From assembly GCA_965205155.1 (NCBI GenBank), contig OZ242033.1, positions 1,116,001-1,180,000 of the forward strand: a stretch of DNA of 64,000 nucleotides. The letters run 5' to 3'. Below, one piece after another: positions 33,674 through 44,468 of the stretch. Position 1 is the stretch's first letter; each line of letters opens with the position of its first letter. The stretch comes from Aldehydirespirator sp965205155. GTDB lineage: Bacteria > Actinomycetota > Acidimicrobiia > Acidimicrobiales > Aldehydirespiratoraceae. The notes below the pieces were generated by a model. That model was not told the DNA's origin, searched no databases, and saw only the letters and a list, made by a program, of their open reading frames with translations. The position numbers and the translations under genes were made by a program.

Positions 33674-34173
33674 GCAGCAAGTGGTCGGAAGGGATCGAGC
33701 CTCGGGGCTTCCGGTGGATCATCACCGACCGCTTCGGTGTGTGCGAGCGTCCGGGCGGCTACGGCGTGGGCCACCGGCGGGTGCGGCGTCTCGAGGAGAT
33801 CATCTGGTTGCGCCGCAACGAGATCGGCCTGATCGTGAGCATCACGTCGATTCCCTACAACCTTCACGACTACGACGAGCATGGGCTGGCCTACGCCCAT
33901 CTGCCCTTCTCCGAGCCCAGCGACGGCGCCGAGCGTCTCGAGCGGATCCTGACCACGATCCGGGAGCACTCCGCCGACGACCGGGTGGTGCTCCACCACG
34001 ACTCGATAGGGGACCGGGTGTCTGGCGTGGTGGCCGGCTACCTGCTGTGGTCGGGGCTGGTCGACGGCGGCCCCGAGGCCATCACCATCGCCGAGCGGCT
34101 CCTCGAACGCGAGCTCGGGCCCCTGGCTCGCGAGATCGTGTCCATGGCGCAGCAGCTCAGGCCCGAGCCGTGA
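33670..34173 (+). CDS. Protein tyrosine/dual-specificity phosphatase-like protein lacking the catalytic Cys
   Basis: This 167-residue protein has an organisation like small dual-specificity phosphatases: early strands and GLIVSITSIPYNLHDYDEHGLAYAHLPFSEP, then VVLHHDSIGDRVSGVVAGYLL. The HCx5R signature aligns as His109-His110-x5-Arg116, so the nucleophilic Cys is His. If the alignment is right it cannot use the normal mechanism and may be a binding pseudo-phosphatase. It sits between hpt and folK with 4-nt overlaps on both sides. Confidence 0.6.
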   Translation: MSSKWSEGIEPRGFRWIITDRFGVCERPGGYGVGHRRVRRLEEIIWLRRNEIGLIVSITSIPYNLHDYDEHGLAYAHLPFSEPSDGAERLERILTTIREHSADDRVVLHHDSIGDRVSGVVAGYLLWSGLVDGGPEAITIAERLLERELGPLAREIVSMAQQLRPEP

Positions 34174-34646
34174 CCGCATCCGGCGTGTCGCAGCGCCGCA
34201 GGGTCTTCGTGGGCCTGGGGTCCAACCTGGGCGACCGCCTGGCCTACCTGCGCGGCGCGGTGGAAGGCTTCGAGGACATCGATGCGGTCTCCGACGTCTA
34301 CGAGACCAAGCCGGTGGGCGGTCCCGAGCAGGGCCCGTACCTGAACATGGTGGTGAGGCTCCGGACCGGGGCCAGCGCCCGGGAGTTGCTGGCGCAGTGC
34401 CGGGCCAGGGAGTTGGAGGCAGGCCGGGTGCGGGTCGTGCCCTGGGGGCCCCGCACCCTCGACGCAGACTTGCTCTGGATCGATGGCGAGCGGGTGGACG
34501 CCCCCGACCTTGTAGTCCCGCATCCGCGGATGTACGAGCGGGACTTCGTGCTGGTGCCGCTGGCCGACGTGGGTGCCGACCTGCTGCCCGACGGCTACAA
34601 GCCCTGGGCCGCCGACGGCGTGGTGAGTCTCGGGCCCCTGCGCTGA
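34170..34646 (+). CDS. folK: Dihydropterin pyrophosphokinase (HPPK)
   Basis: This 158-residue enzyme transfers pyrophosphate from ATP to 6-hydroxymethyl-dihydropterin in folate synthesis. It has VFVGLGSNLGDR at the start, YETKPVGGPEQGPYLNMVV, and WGPRTLDADLLWID, the Mg-binding RxxxWGPRxxDxD signature. GTG 34170 overlaps the previous stop. Other folate genes (folP, folB, folE) are absent from this locus. Confidence 0.95.
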   Translation: MTASGVSQRRRVFVGLGSNLGDRLAYLRGAVEGFEDIDAVSDVYETKPVGGPEQGPYLNMVVRLRTGASARELLAQCRARELEAGRVRVVPWGPRTLDADLLWIDGERVDAPDLVVPHPRMYERDFVLVPLADVGADLLPDGYKPWAADGVVSLGPLR

Positions 34647-35398
34647 TGACCGCGCCGTCGGTCCGGATCATCGGTGATGGGCGGGCCGGCGGTGCCATGG
34701 CCACCGCCCTGTCCGAGGTGGGCTGGAGGGTGCGCCCCGTCCTGGGCCGGTCGGCGTCTGCCGCTCAGGTGGCCAGTGCCGCCGCCGACGCCCATCTAGT
34801 GCTGATCGCGACGCCCGACGCCGTGGTGCCAGAGGTGGCCGCCGCGATCGAGCCCTCCGCTGGGGCGGTGGTGGCCCATCTGGCCGGGTCGCTCGGCCTC
34901 GATGCGGTCGCCGTGCACCCTCGGCCTGCGGCCCTGCATCCGTTGGTAGCCCTGCCCGACCCGGTCGTCGGCGCCCGGCGCCTGCTCGCGGGTGGGTGGT
35001 TCGCGGTGGCCGGCGATCAGCTCGTACGGCAGGCGGTGGCCGATCTCGGTGGCCGGGCCTTCGAGGTGGCCGACGCCGACCGGGCTGCCTATCACGCCGC
35101 CGCCGTGGTCGCATCCAACCATCTGGTGGCCCTGCTCGGACAGGCCGAGCGCATCGCGTCGGGCGCGGGAGTTCCCTTCGCTGCCTTCATAGACCTGGTT
35201 CGGGCCACCGTCGACAACGTCGACGAGCTGGGTCCGGCCGCAGCCCTGACCGGCCCCGCAGCCCGCGGCGACAGCGACACGATCCGGCGACACCTGGAAG
35301 CCCTGGCTCCGGCGGAGCGAGCCGCTTACGAGGCGCTGTCGCAGCAAGCTCGCCGCCTCGCTGGTCCACAGGCCGAGCGGGCAGGGCGCGATCCATGA
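34646..35398 (+). CDS. Rossmann-fold plus DUF2520 protein (ketopantoate-reductase-like)
   Basis: This 250-residue protein has an N-terminal nucleotide-binding fold (RIIGDGRAGGAMATALSEVGW), a central LHPLVALPDP, and a helical C-terminal DUF2520 domain (AAYHAAAVVASNHLVALLGQAERI). It shares one base with the folK stop (TGATG). It precedes panC with only the small bridging ORF between. The pathway context suggests an oxidoreductase linked to pantothenate metabolism; activity is unproven. Confidence 0.85.
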   Translation: MTAPSVRIIGDGRAGGAMATALSEVGWRVRPVLGRSASAAQVASAAADAHLVLIATPDAVVPEVAAAIEPSAGAVVAHLAGSLGLDAVAVHPRPAALHPLVALPDPVVGARRLLAGGWFAVAGDQLVRQAVADLGGRAFEVADADRAAYHAAAVVASNHLVALLGQAERIASGAGVPFAAFIDLVRATVDNVDELGPAAALTGPAARGDSDTIRRHLEALAPAERAAYEALSQQARRLAGPQAERAGRDP

Positions 35399-35532
35399 GG
35401 AGGCACGCAAGGCACCGAGCGAGGCCGTGGCCCGAGCGGCCCGTGAGCGAAGCGAACAATGGCGGACATGACGCCGTTGCGACGCGACCGGCTCTCACCT
35501 GCCTGCGGGTGTTATTGGGGGAGTCGGTGTGA
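35395..35532 (+). CDS. Small ARPWPERP-type peptide bridging DUF2520 and panC (copy B)
   Basis: This 45-codon ORF starts at ATG 35395, overlapping the upstream stop (ATGA), and stops at TGA 35530-35532, overlapping the GTG start of panC (GTGA). The peptide begins MRRHARHRARPWPERPVSE and continues ANNGGHDAVATR, ending VLLGESV. It is nearly the same as copy A over the first 24 residues and like copy C afterwards. Both ends are coupled to neighbouring genes, so ribosomes could pass through without dissociating. No known domain. Confidence 0.6.
   Translation: MRRHARHRARPWPERPVSEANNGGHDAVATRPALTCLRVLLGESV
35419..35459 (+). repeat. Dispersed 41-bp repeat core, copy B
   Basis: Same core as at 16053-16093 and, reversed, 22327-22367. 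No flanking direct repeat is evident around this copy. Confidence 0.9.
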
Positions 35533-36395
35533 GTAGCGGCCGCCCCCCAGAGCGAGAAACCACGATCCGCGGGCTGCGGGCGCGGCTGTGCGAGGACCGA
35601 GCGGCCGGTCGCCGCGTCGGGTTGGTTCCCACTATGGGATTCCTGCACGCCGGTCACTGCTCCCTGATCGAGCGGGCCCGGGCCGAGAACGACGTCGTGG
35701 TGGTGTCGATCTTCGTGAATCCGCTGCAGTTCAACCCCGGGGAGGACTTCGATGACTATCCCCGGGACCTGGACCGCGATCTCGAGATGTGCGCCGATGC
35801 CGGCGCCGGCATTGTGTTCGTTCCCGACGGGCAGGAGATGTACCCCGAGCCGGTGGCGACCACCGTGCGTCTGGGAACTCTTGCCGATGTGCTGTGCGGG
35901 GCCTCTCGGGCCGGCCACTTCGACGGGGTCGCCACCGTTGTGGCCAAGCTGTTCTCCATCGTGGGGGAGTGCTCGGCCTACTTCGGGGAGAAGGACTTCC
36001 AGCAGCTCACGATCGTGAGGCGGATGGCTGCGGACCTGTCGCTGCCGGTGCGGGTGGTGGGCTGCCCCACCATGCGCGAGCCCGACGGGCTGGCCCTCTC
36101 GAGCCGCAACGCGTACCTGCGCGAGGCCGAGCGCAGCCAGGCGCCGGTGCTGCGACGGGCCCTGGTGGCCGGGGCGACCCTGGTGCAGGCGGGCGAGACC
36201 AGCCCCGCGGTGGTGGAAGCCGAGATGGCCGCAGTCATCGCCACCGCGCCGCGGGCGCAGATCGACTACACCGCCGCGGTGCAGGCCTCCACCCTGATCG
36301 CAGACGGACCATTGCGGGGCGAGGTGCGGCTGTTGGTGGCCGTCCGGTTCGGCAAGGCCCGCCTCATCGACAACATCGGCTGCCTCGCCGGCTGA
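35529..36395 (+). CDS. panC: Pantothenate synthetase
   Basis: This 288-residue enzyme joins pantoate and beta-alanine using ATP. LVPTMGFLHAGHCSLIERA (HAGH nucleotide site), FGEKDFQQLTIVRRM and LALSSRNAYL are the family motifs. GTG 35529 gives a normal-length N-terminus and overlaps the small bridging ORF. panD, which makes beta-alanine and often follows panC, is missing; coaX comes next. Confidence 0.96.
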   Translation: MSSGRPPERETTIRGLRARLCEDRAAGRRVGLVPTMGFLHAGHCSLIERARAENDVVVVSIFVNPLQFNPGEDFDDYPRDLDRDLEMCADAGAGIVFVPDGQEMYPEPVATTVRLGTLADVLCGASRAGHFDGVATVVAKLFSIVGECSAYFGEKDFQQLTIVRRMAADLSLPVRVVGCPTMREPDGLALSSRNAYLREAERSQAPVLRRALVAGATLVQAGETSPAVVEAEMAAVIATAPRAQIDYTAAVQASTLIADGPLRGEVRLLVAVRFGKARLIDNIGCLAG

Positions 36396-36430
36396 TCCGC
36401 GGGCGCGCCGATCCGCCGTATCCTGCGGCG

Positions 36431-37228
36431 GTGCTGCTTGCTATCGACGTCGGCAACACGCAGACCGTCGTCGGCGTCTACGACCCGGGCTCGGTCCACG
36501 GCTCGGGCGCGGCCGACGGGCTGGTCGACCACTGGAGGCTCTCCACCGATCCAGTCCGCACCGCCGACGAGCTCGGCGTCGTGATCAGATCTCTGCTCAG
36601 TGTGATCGGCCTCGACTTCGAGGGCGACATCACGGGAGTGTCCATCTGCTCGGGCGTGCCCCGCCTGCTCGCAGGCCTGCGGGAGATGGTCCGGCACCAG
36701 CTCGGATTCGGACCCGTCGTGGTCGGGCCGGGCATCAGGACCGGCATGCCGATCCACTACGACAACCCCAAGGAAGTGGGCGCGGACCGGATCGCCAACG
36801 CAGTGGCGGCCTATGACCTGTACGGCGGGCCCACCGTGGTGGTCGACTTCGGTACCGGCAACAACTTCGACGTCATATCGGCTGACGGAGCCTTCATGGG
36901 AGGTGCGATCGCGCCGGGAATAGAGATCAGCCTGGATGCGCTGGTCGGTCGGGCAGCGGCCCTCGGCGCAGTGGAGCTGGTCGAGCCCCGCAGCGTGATC
37001 GGCAAGACCACGGTCGAGTCGATCCAGTCTGGCGCCCTGTACGGGTTCACTGCCATGATCGACGGCATGAACGCGCGCTTCCTGGCCGAGTTGGGCGAGG
37101 CGAATGTCGTCGCCACCGGGGGCCTGGCCCATGTGATCGCTCCCATCTCGCAGACGATCGAGCATGTCGAGCCGTTCCTGACCCTGCACGGCCTCCGCAT
37201 CGTCTACGAGCGCAACCAGGACCGATGA
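36431..37228 (+). CDS. coaX: Type III pantothenate kinase
   Basis: This 265-residue ASKHA-fold kinase performs the first step of CoA synthesis. LLAIDVGNTQTVVGVYD is the N-terminal phosphate loop and NPKEVGADRIANAVAAYDLYGG is conserved. The second phosphate loop reads VDFGTGNNFDVIS instead of the usual DFGTATTFD, so ATT is GNN. GTG 36431 is chosen; the open frame upstream lies over panC in another frame. The stop overlaps lysS. Confidence 0.93.
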   Translation: MLLAIDVGNTQTVVGVYDPGSVHGSGAADGLVDHWRLSTDPVRTADELGVVIRSLLSVIGLDFEGDITGVSICSGVPRLLAGLREMVRHQLGFGPVVVGPGIRTGMPIHYDNPKEVGADRIANAVAAYDLYGGPTVVVDFGTGNNFDVISADGAFMGGAIAPGIEISLDALVGRAAALGAVELVEPRSVIGKTTVESIQSGALYGFTAMIDGMNARFLAELGEANVVATGGLAHVIAPISQTIEHVEPFLTLHGLRIVYERNQDR

Positions 37229-38694
37229 GCGACGACGACCTTCCGCCGGATCCGGGCCCGGGCGCCGAGTCGGCGGGGGACGAGCACGACGACATCCCGT
37301 ACCGCTTCGAGCGGAGCCATGCGGTGGCCGACGTCATCGAGGCGTTCGGGGGACTCGAGGCCGGCGTAGAGACCGGCACGGTGGTGTCGGTGGCCGGACG
37401 GCTCATGCTGCGCCGCGACCAGGGCCGGCTCGCCTTCGGGACCCTGCAGGACGCCACCGGCCGCATCCAGCTGTTCGCCACCGCCGCGGCCACCCCAACT
37501 TTCGAGCAGTTCACGGCCCTGTCGATCGGGGACTGGGTCGGCGTGAGGGGCGTGGTCATGGCCACCCGCCGGGGCGAGCTCTCGGTGCGGGTCGACGATT
37601 GGGTGCTGCTGGCCCGGGCCCGGCGGCAGTTCCCTGACAAGTGGCACGGCCTCACCGACCCCGACACCCGCTACCGCCAGCGCTACGTGGACCTGTGGGT
37701 GAGCGACGACACCCGGGCCGCATTCGCCCGCCGCTCCGAGATCGTGGCCTCGATGAGGCATCGCCTCGCCGAGCAGGGCTTCGTGGAGGTCGAGACCCCG
37801 ATGCTGCACCCGATCCCGGGCGGAGCCGCGGCCCGTCCCTTCGTCACGCACCACGAGGCTCTGCGCGCCGACCTGTACTTGAGGGTCGCCCCCGAGCTGT
37901 ACCTCAAGCGGCTGGTGGTGGGGGGCATGGAGCGGGTGTACGAGATCGGCAGGGTGTTCCGCAACGAGGGGATCTCCACCCGCCACAACCCCGAGTTCAC
38001 CATGCTGGAGCTGTACTGGGCCTACGCCGACCACACCGACATCATGGAGCTGACCGAGACCCTGGTGGCCGGGGTGGCCGCCGACGTGTGCGGCTCGACG
38101 ACGGTGGTCTACGACGGCCGCGAGATCGATCTCTCGACTCCTTGGCGCAGGGCCACCATGGAGGAGGTGATCGCCGAGTGCGCGGGTGTCGAGGTGAGCC
38201 TCGGCTCAGGCGCGACCGGGTTGAGGGCCTGTTGCGACCGCCTCGGCATCGCCACCGAGGCCGGCTGGGGCGCGGGCAAGCTGCTGCTGGAGATCTACGA
38301 GAAGGCGGCCGAGCCCAACCTGTGGGGGCCGGTGTTCGTGACCGACTACCCGGCCGAGGTATCGCCGCTGTCGCGCCGGCATCGCAGCCGCCCCGGTTAC
38401 GCCGAGCGCTTCGAGGGGATCGTGGCCGGCCGTGAGCTGTGCAACGCGTTCACCGAGCTGGTCAACCCCGACGAGCAGCGGTCCCGCTTCGAGGCCCAGG
38501 CCGAGTTGCGGGCCGCGGGTGACGACGAGGCGATGCTGGTCGACGAGGACTACCTGCGGGCCCTGGAGTACGGGTTGCCGCCGACGGGCGGCCTCGGCAT
38601 CGGCGTGGACCGCCTGGTGATGCTGCTGACCGACACCCAGGCAATCCGCGACGCAGTCCTGTTCCCAACCCTCCGCCCCGACCCCAACGCCTGA
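37225..38694 (+). CDS. lysS: Lysyl-tRNA synthetase (class II)
   Basis: This 489-residue enzyme has an OB-fold anticodon-binding domain (VVSVAGRLMLRRDQGRLAFG), motif 2 (FRNEGISTRHNPEFTMLELYWAYAD) and motif 3 (GGLGIGVDRLVMLLTD). It follows coaX by ATGA overlap, the mycobacterial order. It charges tRNA-Lys. Confidence 0.97.
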   Translation: MSDDDLPPDPGPGAESAGDEHDDIPYRFERSHAVADVIEAFGGLEAGVETGTVVSVAGRLMLRRDQGRLAFGTLQDATGRIQLFATAAATPTFEQFTALSIGDWVGVRGVVMATRRGELSVRVDDWVLLARARRQFPDKWHGLTDPDTRYRQRYVDLWVSDDTRAAFARRSEIVASMRHRLAEQGFVEVETPMLHPIPGGAAARPFVTHHEALRADLYLRVAPELYLKRLVVGGMERVYEIGRVFRNEGISTRHNPEFTMLELYWAYADHTDIMELTETLVAGVAADVCGSTTVVYDGREIDLSTPWRRATMEEVIAECAGVEVSLGSGATGLRACCDRLGIATEAGWGAGKLLLEIYEKAAEPNLWGPVFVTDYPAEVSPLSRRHRSRPGYAERFEGIVAGRELCNAFTELVNPDEQRSRFEAQAELRAAGDDEAMLVDEDYLRALEYGLPPTGGLGIGVDRLVMLLTDTQAIRDAVLFPTLRPDPNA

Positions 38695-38714
38695 GCCCTC
38701 TTGCCTCGGTGCTG

Positions 38715-39020
38715 CTAGGCGGCTGCCTCGGGCTCGTCGGGATCGGATGCAGGGATGCTCAGATGGCCCTCGATGCGGGCGAGGCGCTCGCGGGCGTTCC
38801 CGAGGCTGGCGTTGATCCGGCCGAGTTGCTCCTGGATGCCAGTCAACTGCTGGCCGTGGGCGATGCTGGTAGTGGTAAGGGTCACCACCTGAGTGCTGAG
38901 ATCCTGGATGGTGTCGCGGGTCTTCGCGCTCTCGCGGCGCTGGTCGAACACGCTGGCGAGCACGGCCGCGAGCAGCGCGGCGATCATTCCCAATAGAGCG
39001 GCGTCCATCGGCGCAGACAC
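38715..39020 (-). CDS. Small membrane-anchored coiled-coil protein
   Basis: This 101-residue protein has an N-terminal membrane helix (AALLGMIAALLAAVLASVF) then a heptad-like coiled coil (DTIQDLSTQVVTLTTTSIAHGQQLTGIQEQLGRINASLG) and an acidic tail. It probably sits on the membrane as an oligomer; function unknown. GTG start at 39020. It converges on lysS with a 20-bp gap. Confidence 0.65.
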   Translation of the reverse strand: MSAPMDAALLGMIAALLAAVLASVFDQRRESAKTRDTIQDLSTQVVTLTTTSIAHGQQLTGIQEQLGRINASLGNARERLARIEGHLSIPASDPDEPEAAA

Positions 39021-39099
39021 TATCCGCCTCGCAGATTGTGATGCAATCTCAATGCAGGAGATTTATCTTGTTGCCGTGTGGTGGCGCGGCACTGCCGGG

Positions 39100-40095
39100 C
39101 TAGCCGGCGGTCAGGGCGCGAGTCTCGGTGAGGCGGTCGGCGGCCAGGCGCAGCACTGCGGTGGCGGGCGTGTCGGGCAGCGACGTGAGCGCGGCCTGGG
39201 CCTTGTCGGCCCACATGCGCGCCGTGTCGCGGGCCTCGTCCACCCCGCTGGTGGATCGCACCAGTTCAGCGGCCCGGTCGCGGGCCCCGGCATCGATGGG
39301 CCGACCGAGGATCGAGCGCAGCTCGTCGCCCACCACCGGGTCGGCCAGCGCCCGGATGACCGGCAGCGTGTAGGTGCCCTCGGCCAGGTCGTTGCCGGTC
39401 GGCTTGCCCAGTTGCGACTCGGTGGCCACCAGGTCCAGGATGTCGTCGACGATCTGGAAGGCCATGCCGTAGGCGAAGCCGAATTCTCCCAGTGCTTCCA
39501 CCGCGGGCCGTGGCACGTCACCCACCGTGGCCCCGATCCGGCACGAGATGGACAGCAGTGCCGCGGTCTTTCCCGACACGGCCCGCTCGTAACGCTGCTC
39601 GCTGCGCCCCGGGTCGTAGGCGTTCTCGAGCTCGATGATCTGGCCCTCGCAGAGCTGGGTGATCGCCTCGGCCAGCAGCCTCGCGACCTCGGCTCCGAGC
39701 GAGGCCGACATGGCCGAGGCCCGGCCCAGCAGATAGTCACCGGCCAGGATGGCTCGCAGGTTGCCCCATTGCGCATTGACGCTGGCAACCGAGCGCCGGG
39801 TGGTGGCCTCGTCCATCACGTCGTCGTGATAGAGCGAGCCGATGTGGACCAACTCGACGGAGGCCCCGCCCCGCACCGCGGCCTCGGACGATCTCGTCGG
39901 CGCGGCCTCACACACCAGCGACGAGGCGAGACAGAAGCCGGGCCGGACCAGTTTCCCGCCGACGATGATCAGATGGCGGGCCAGTTCGGTGACGAACTCG
40001 TCGGGGGCTGCCGCGGCCGCCAGCAGCTCCTCCTCCACGCGCCGGAGGTCGTCCTCCAGGCACGGCAGCAGGGCGAACGGGGAGGAGTGGGCCAC
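39100..40095 (-). CDS. Polyprenyl (geranylgeranyl/heptaprenyl) diphosphate synthase
   Basis: This 331-residue trans-prenyltransferase has first Asp-rich motif LYHDDVMDEATTRR (about 90-100), GGKLVRPG near the start, and second Asp-rich motif FQIVDDILDL. It condenses isopentenyl diphosphate with allylic diphosphates to make quinone or lipid-carrier chains. GTG 40095 is chosen by family length. It is divergent from clpC. Confidence 0.9.
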   Translation of the reverse strand: MAHSSPFALLPCLEDDLRRVEEELLAAAAAPDEFVTELARHLIIVGGKLVRPGFCLASSLVCEAAPTRSSEAAVRGGASVELVHIGSLYHDDVMDEATTRRSVASVNAQWGNLRAILAGDYLLGRASAMSASLGAEVARLLAEAITQLCEGQIIELENAYDPGRSEQRYERAVSGKTAALLSISCRIGATVGDVPRPAVEALGEFGFAYGMAFQIVDDILDLVATESQLGKPTGNDLAEGTYTLPVIRALADPVVGDELRSILGRPIDAGARDRAAELVRSTSGVDEARDTARMWADKAQAALTSLPDTPATAVLRLAADRLTETRALTAG

Positions 40096-40299
40096 GCCGC
40101 GAGGGTAACGGGCGACCAGTGGGACGTGCCGCACCACACCTTGTCCTGGCCCGGTCGCGGCCTGGTAGCGCCTCGCCGAGCAGAGCCGCGCCGTGGCCGA
40201 TGTCACAGGCTGAGCCCCACGCTGCGACGCAACTCATGTCACGGGGCCGGGTTACACTGACCGAAGGAAGGCAGCCCATCTGGCCGGGAGGTGTATGCG

Positions 40300-42831
<2,532 letters not shown>

Positions 42832-42834
42832 GCT

Positions 42835-42848
42835 CCCCCGTCCGGGGG
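42835..42848 (+). terminator. Possible terminator hairpin after clpC
   Basis: A short GC stem CCCCC GTCC GGGGG starts 4 nt after the clpC stop. There is no T-tract, so this is weak. Confidence 0.3.
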
Positions 42849-42878
42849 CAGCTGAGAACGGGTCGGGAGACTAGGGCC

Positions 42879-44456
42879 ATGGCCGCTCAGCGCCGGGCCG
42901 GGTCGCGGCCCGCGCCCGGGCGCGTGGTCGCTGTGCTGCGGGCGGTGGTGCTGGCTCTGGGGCTGACGGTGCTAGTGGCGGCGTGCCGGGTGGACACGGC
43001 CGTGCACGTGGACGTGGAGGAGGCCGGCTCGGGCAGAGTGACGGTGGTGTTCAATGCCGACGCGGTGGCGGTGGCCCGTGTCCCCGAGCTGGCCGGCGGG
43101 CTGCGCTTCGACGACGCGCGGGCCGCCGGATGGGCGGTAGAGGGCCCGCTGTTCCGCGCCGACGGGGGTGTGCAGATCCGTGCGGTCAAGCGGTTCGAGT
43201 CGGCCGGGCAGCTGCCCCAGGTCCTTGAGGAGCTGGCCGGGAAGGATGTGATCTTCACCGATGTGGTGCTGGAGCAGACGCGCTCCTTCGCCGAGACGTC
43301 CTACAGCTTCCGGGCCGACATCAACCCGACCCCGCCTCTGGAGGTCTTCAGCGACGGTGCCCTTGCCGAGATCTTCGAGGGCCAGCCCTTCGGGCGCCCG
43401 TTGCAGGACCTGATCGCGGAGGCCGGCACCCCCGAGGACTCGCTCGGCTTCGAGTTCTTGTTGACGTTGATCGACTCCGACGACGCCTTCAACGCATCTG
43501 CGGCCGCCTTCGGCACCGACGGCGAACTCGAGGATGAGATGGTGGAGCTGTCACCGGTGGTCGATGGCTCCACGGCCGCCTGGCGGTTCTCCTACGGGGA
43601 CAGGCCGGTGAGAGTGAACGCGTCCACGATGATCACCGACACCGTGGCGCCGCTCTGGCTCAACATCGCCCTGGTGGCCGGCATCGCTTTCGGCGCGGTG
43701 CTGCTGGGCGTGGTCGTGGCCAGAGTGGTGGTGCTGCTGCGTACCCCCAAGGGCCGGGGCCGCCGGGCGACCCGCCGGCGCCAGCAGCGGGCCGCGGCGC
43801 GCGAGGCCGAGGCCAGCCGTCCCCGCAAGCGGCTGTTGCGCCTGCTGGTGGTGGATGTGCACGGCGTGATCGTGCGGCCCACCGACCCGCGGGAGGGTCT
43901 GCTGCTGCCGGTCATCCTGGGCGAGAATCCCGACATCGACCCTGAGCAGATCCGCGACCGGCATCGCATGCTGGTGCTGGGCCGGCTCACCGCCGAGGAG
44001 TTCTGGAGCGACCTCGGACTCGGTCCGATCGGCCGGGACGTGGAGACCCGTTACTTGTCGTCGTTCAAGCTGGTGCCGGGCCTGCACCCGTTCCTCGACC
44101 GGGTCGCGAGCCGCAACCTGCCGGTGGCCGCGATCGGCAACCAGCCCCGCGAGTGGGGGCTGCGCCTGCGGCGCATGGCCCAGTTGGAGGACTCGGTGTC
44201 ATCGTGGCTGGTCAGCGGCGAAGTGGGGGCCGCTCTGCCCGAGCGACCGCTGTTCGAGGCGACCCGCCGCGTGATGTCGGTGGACCTCTACGACTGCCTG
44301 TACCTGTCGAGCGTGCCCGAGTACCTCGACGCCGCGTCCGACATGGGGATGGCCACCGGCTACTTCGCGGCCAGCCCCGAGGACGTGCAGGAGACCGAGC
44401 ACACCCTGGTCCGGGGCTTCGACGACATCCTCAAGGGCCGCACGCCCGCCACTTGA
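42879..44456 (+). CDS. Lipoprotein (LppM-like) domain fused through one membrane helix to a HAD-like domain
   Basis: This 525-residue protein has a signal peptide with lipobox VAAC (Cys36), an extracytoplasmic domain like mycobacterial LppM (VDTAVHVDVEEAGSGRVTVVF), a membrane helix (about 258-288) and a basic stop-transfer region. A cytoplasmic HAD-like domain follows (from about 320). HAD motif I is LLVVDVHGVIV, where the second Asp of DxD is His. Motif II is AIGNQP and no clear motif III Lys is visible, so phosphatase activity is doubtful. The architecture suggests transmembrane sensing. It lies just after clpC. Confidence 0.7.
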   Translation: MAAQRRAGSRPAPGRVVAVLRAVVLALGLTVLVAACRVDTAVHVDVEEAGSGRVTVVFNADAVAVARVPELAGGLRFDDARAAGWAVEGPLFRADGGVQIRAVKRFESAGQLPQVLEELAGKDVIFTDVVLEQTRSFAETSYSFRADINPTPPLEVFSDGALAEIFEGQPFGRPLQDLIAEAGTPEDSLGFEFLLTLIDSDDAFNASAAAFGTDGELEDEMVELSPVVDGSTAAWRFSYGDRPVRVNASTMITDTVAPLWLNIALVAGIAFGAVLLGVVVARVVVLLRTPKGRGRRATRRRQQRAAAREAEASRPRKRLLRLLVVDVHGVIVRPTDPREGLLLPVILGENPDIDPEQIRDRHRMLVLGRLTAEEFWSDLGLGPIGRDVETRYLSSFKLVPGLHPFLDRVASRNLPVAAIGNQPREWGLRLRRMAQLEDSVSSWLVSGEVGAALPERPLFEATRRVMSVDLYDCLYLSSVPEYLDAASDMGMATGYFAASPEDVQETEHTLVRGFDDILKGRTPAT

Positions 44457-44468
44457 CCCGTAGTCGCG

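Noticed and set aside
38693..38735. Terminator stem GAGCCC/GGGCTC after lysS
   Set aside because: Six-bp stem with a loop over 30 nt that lies inside the next gene; not convincing.
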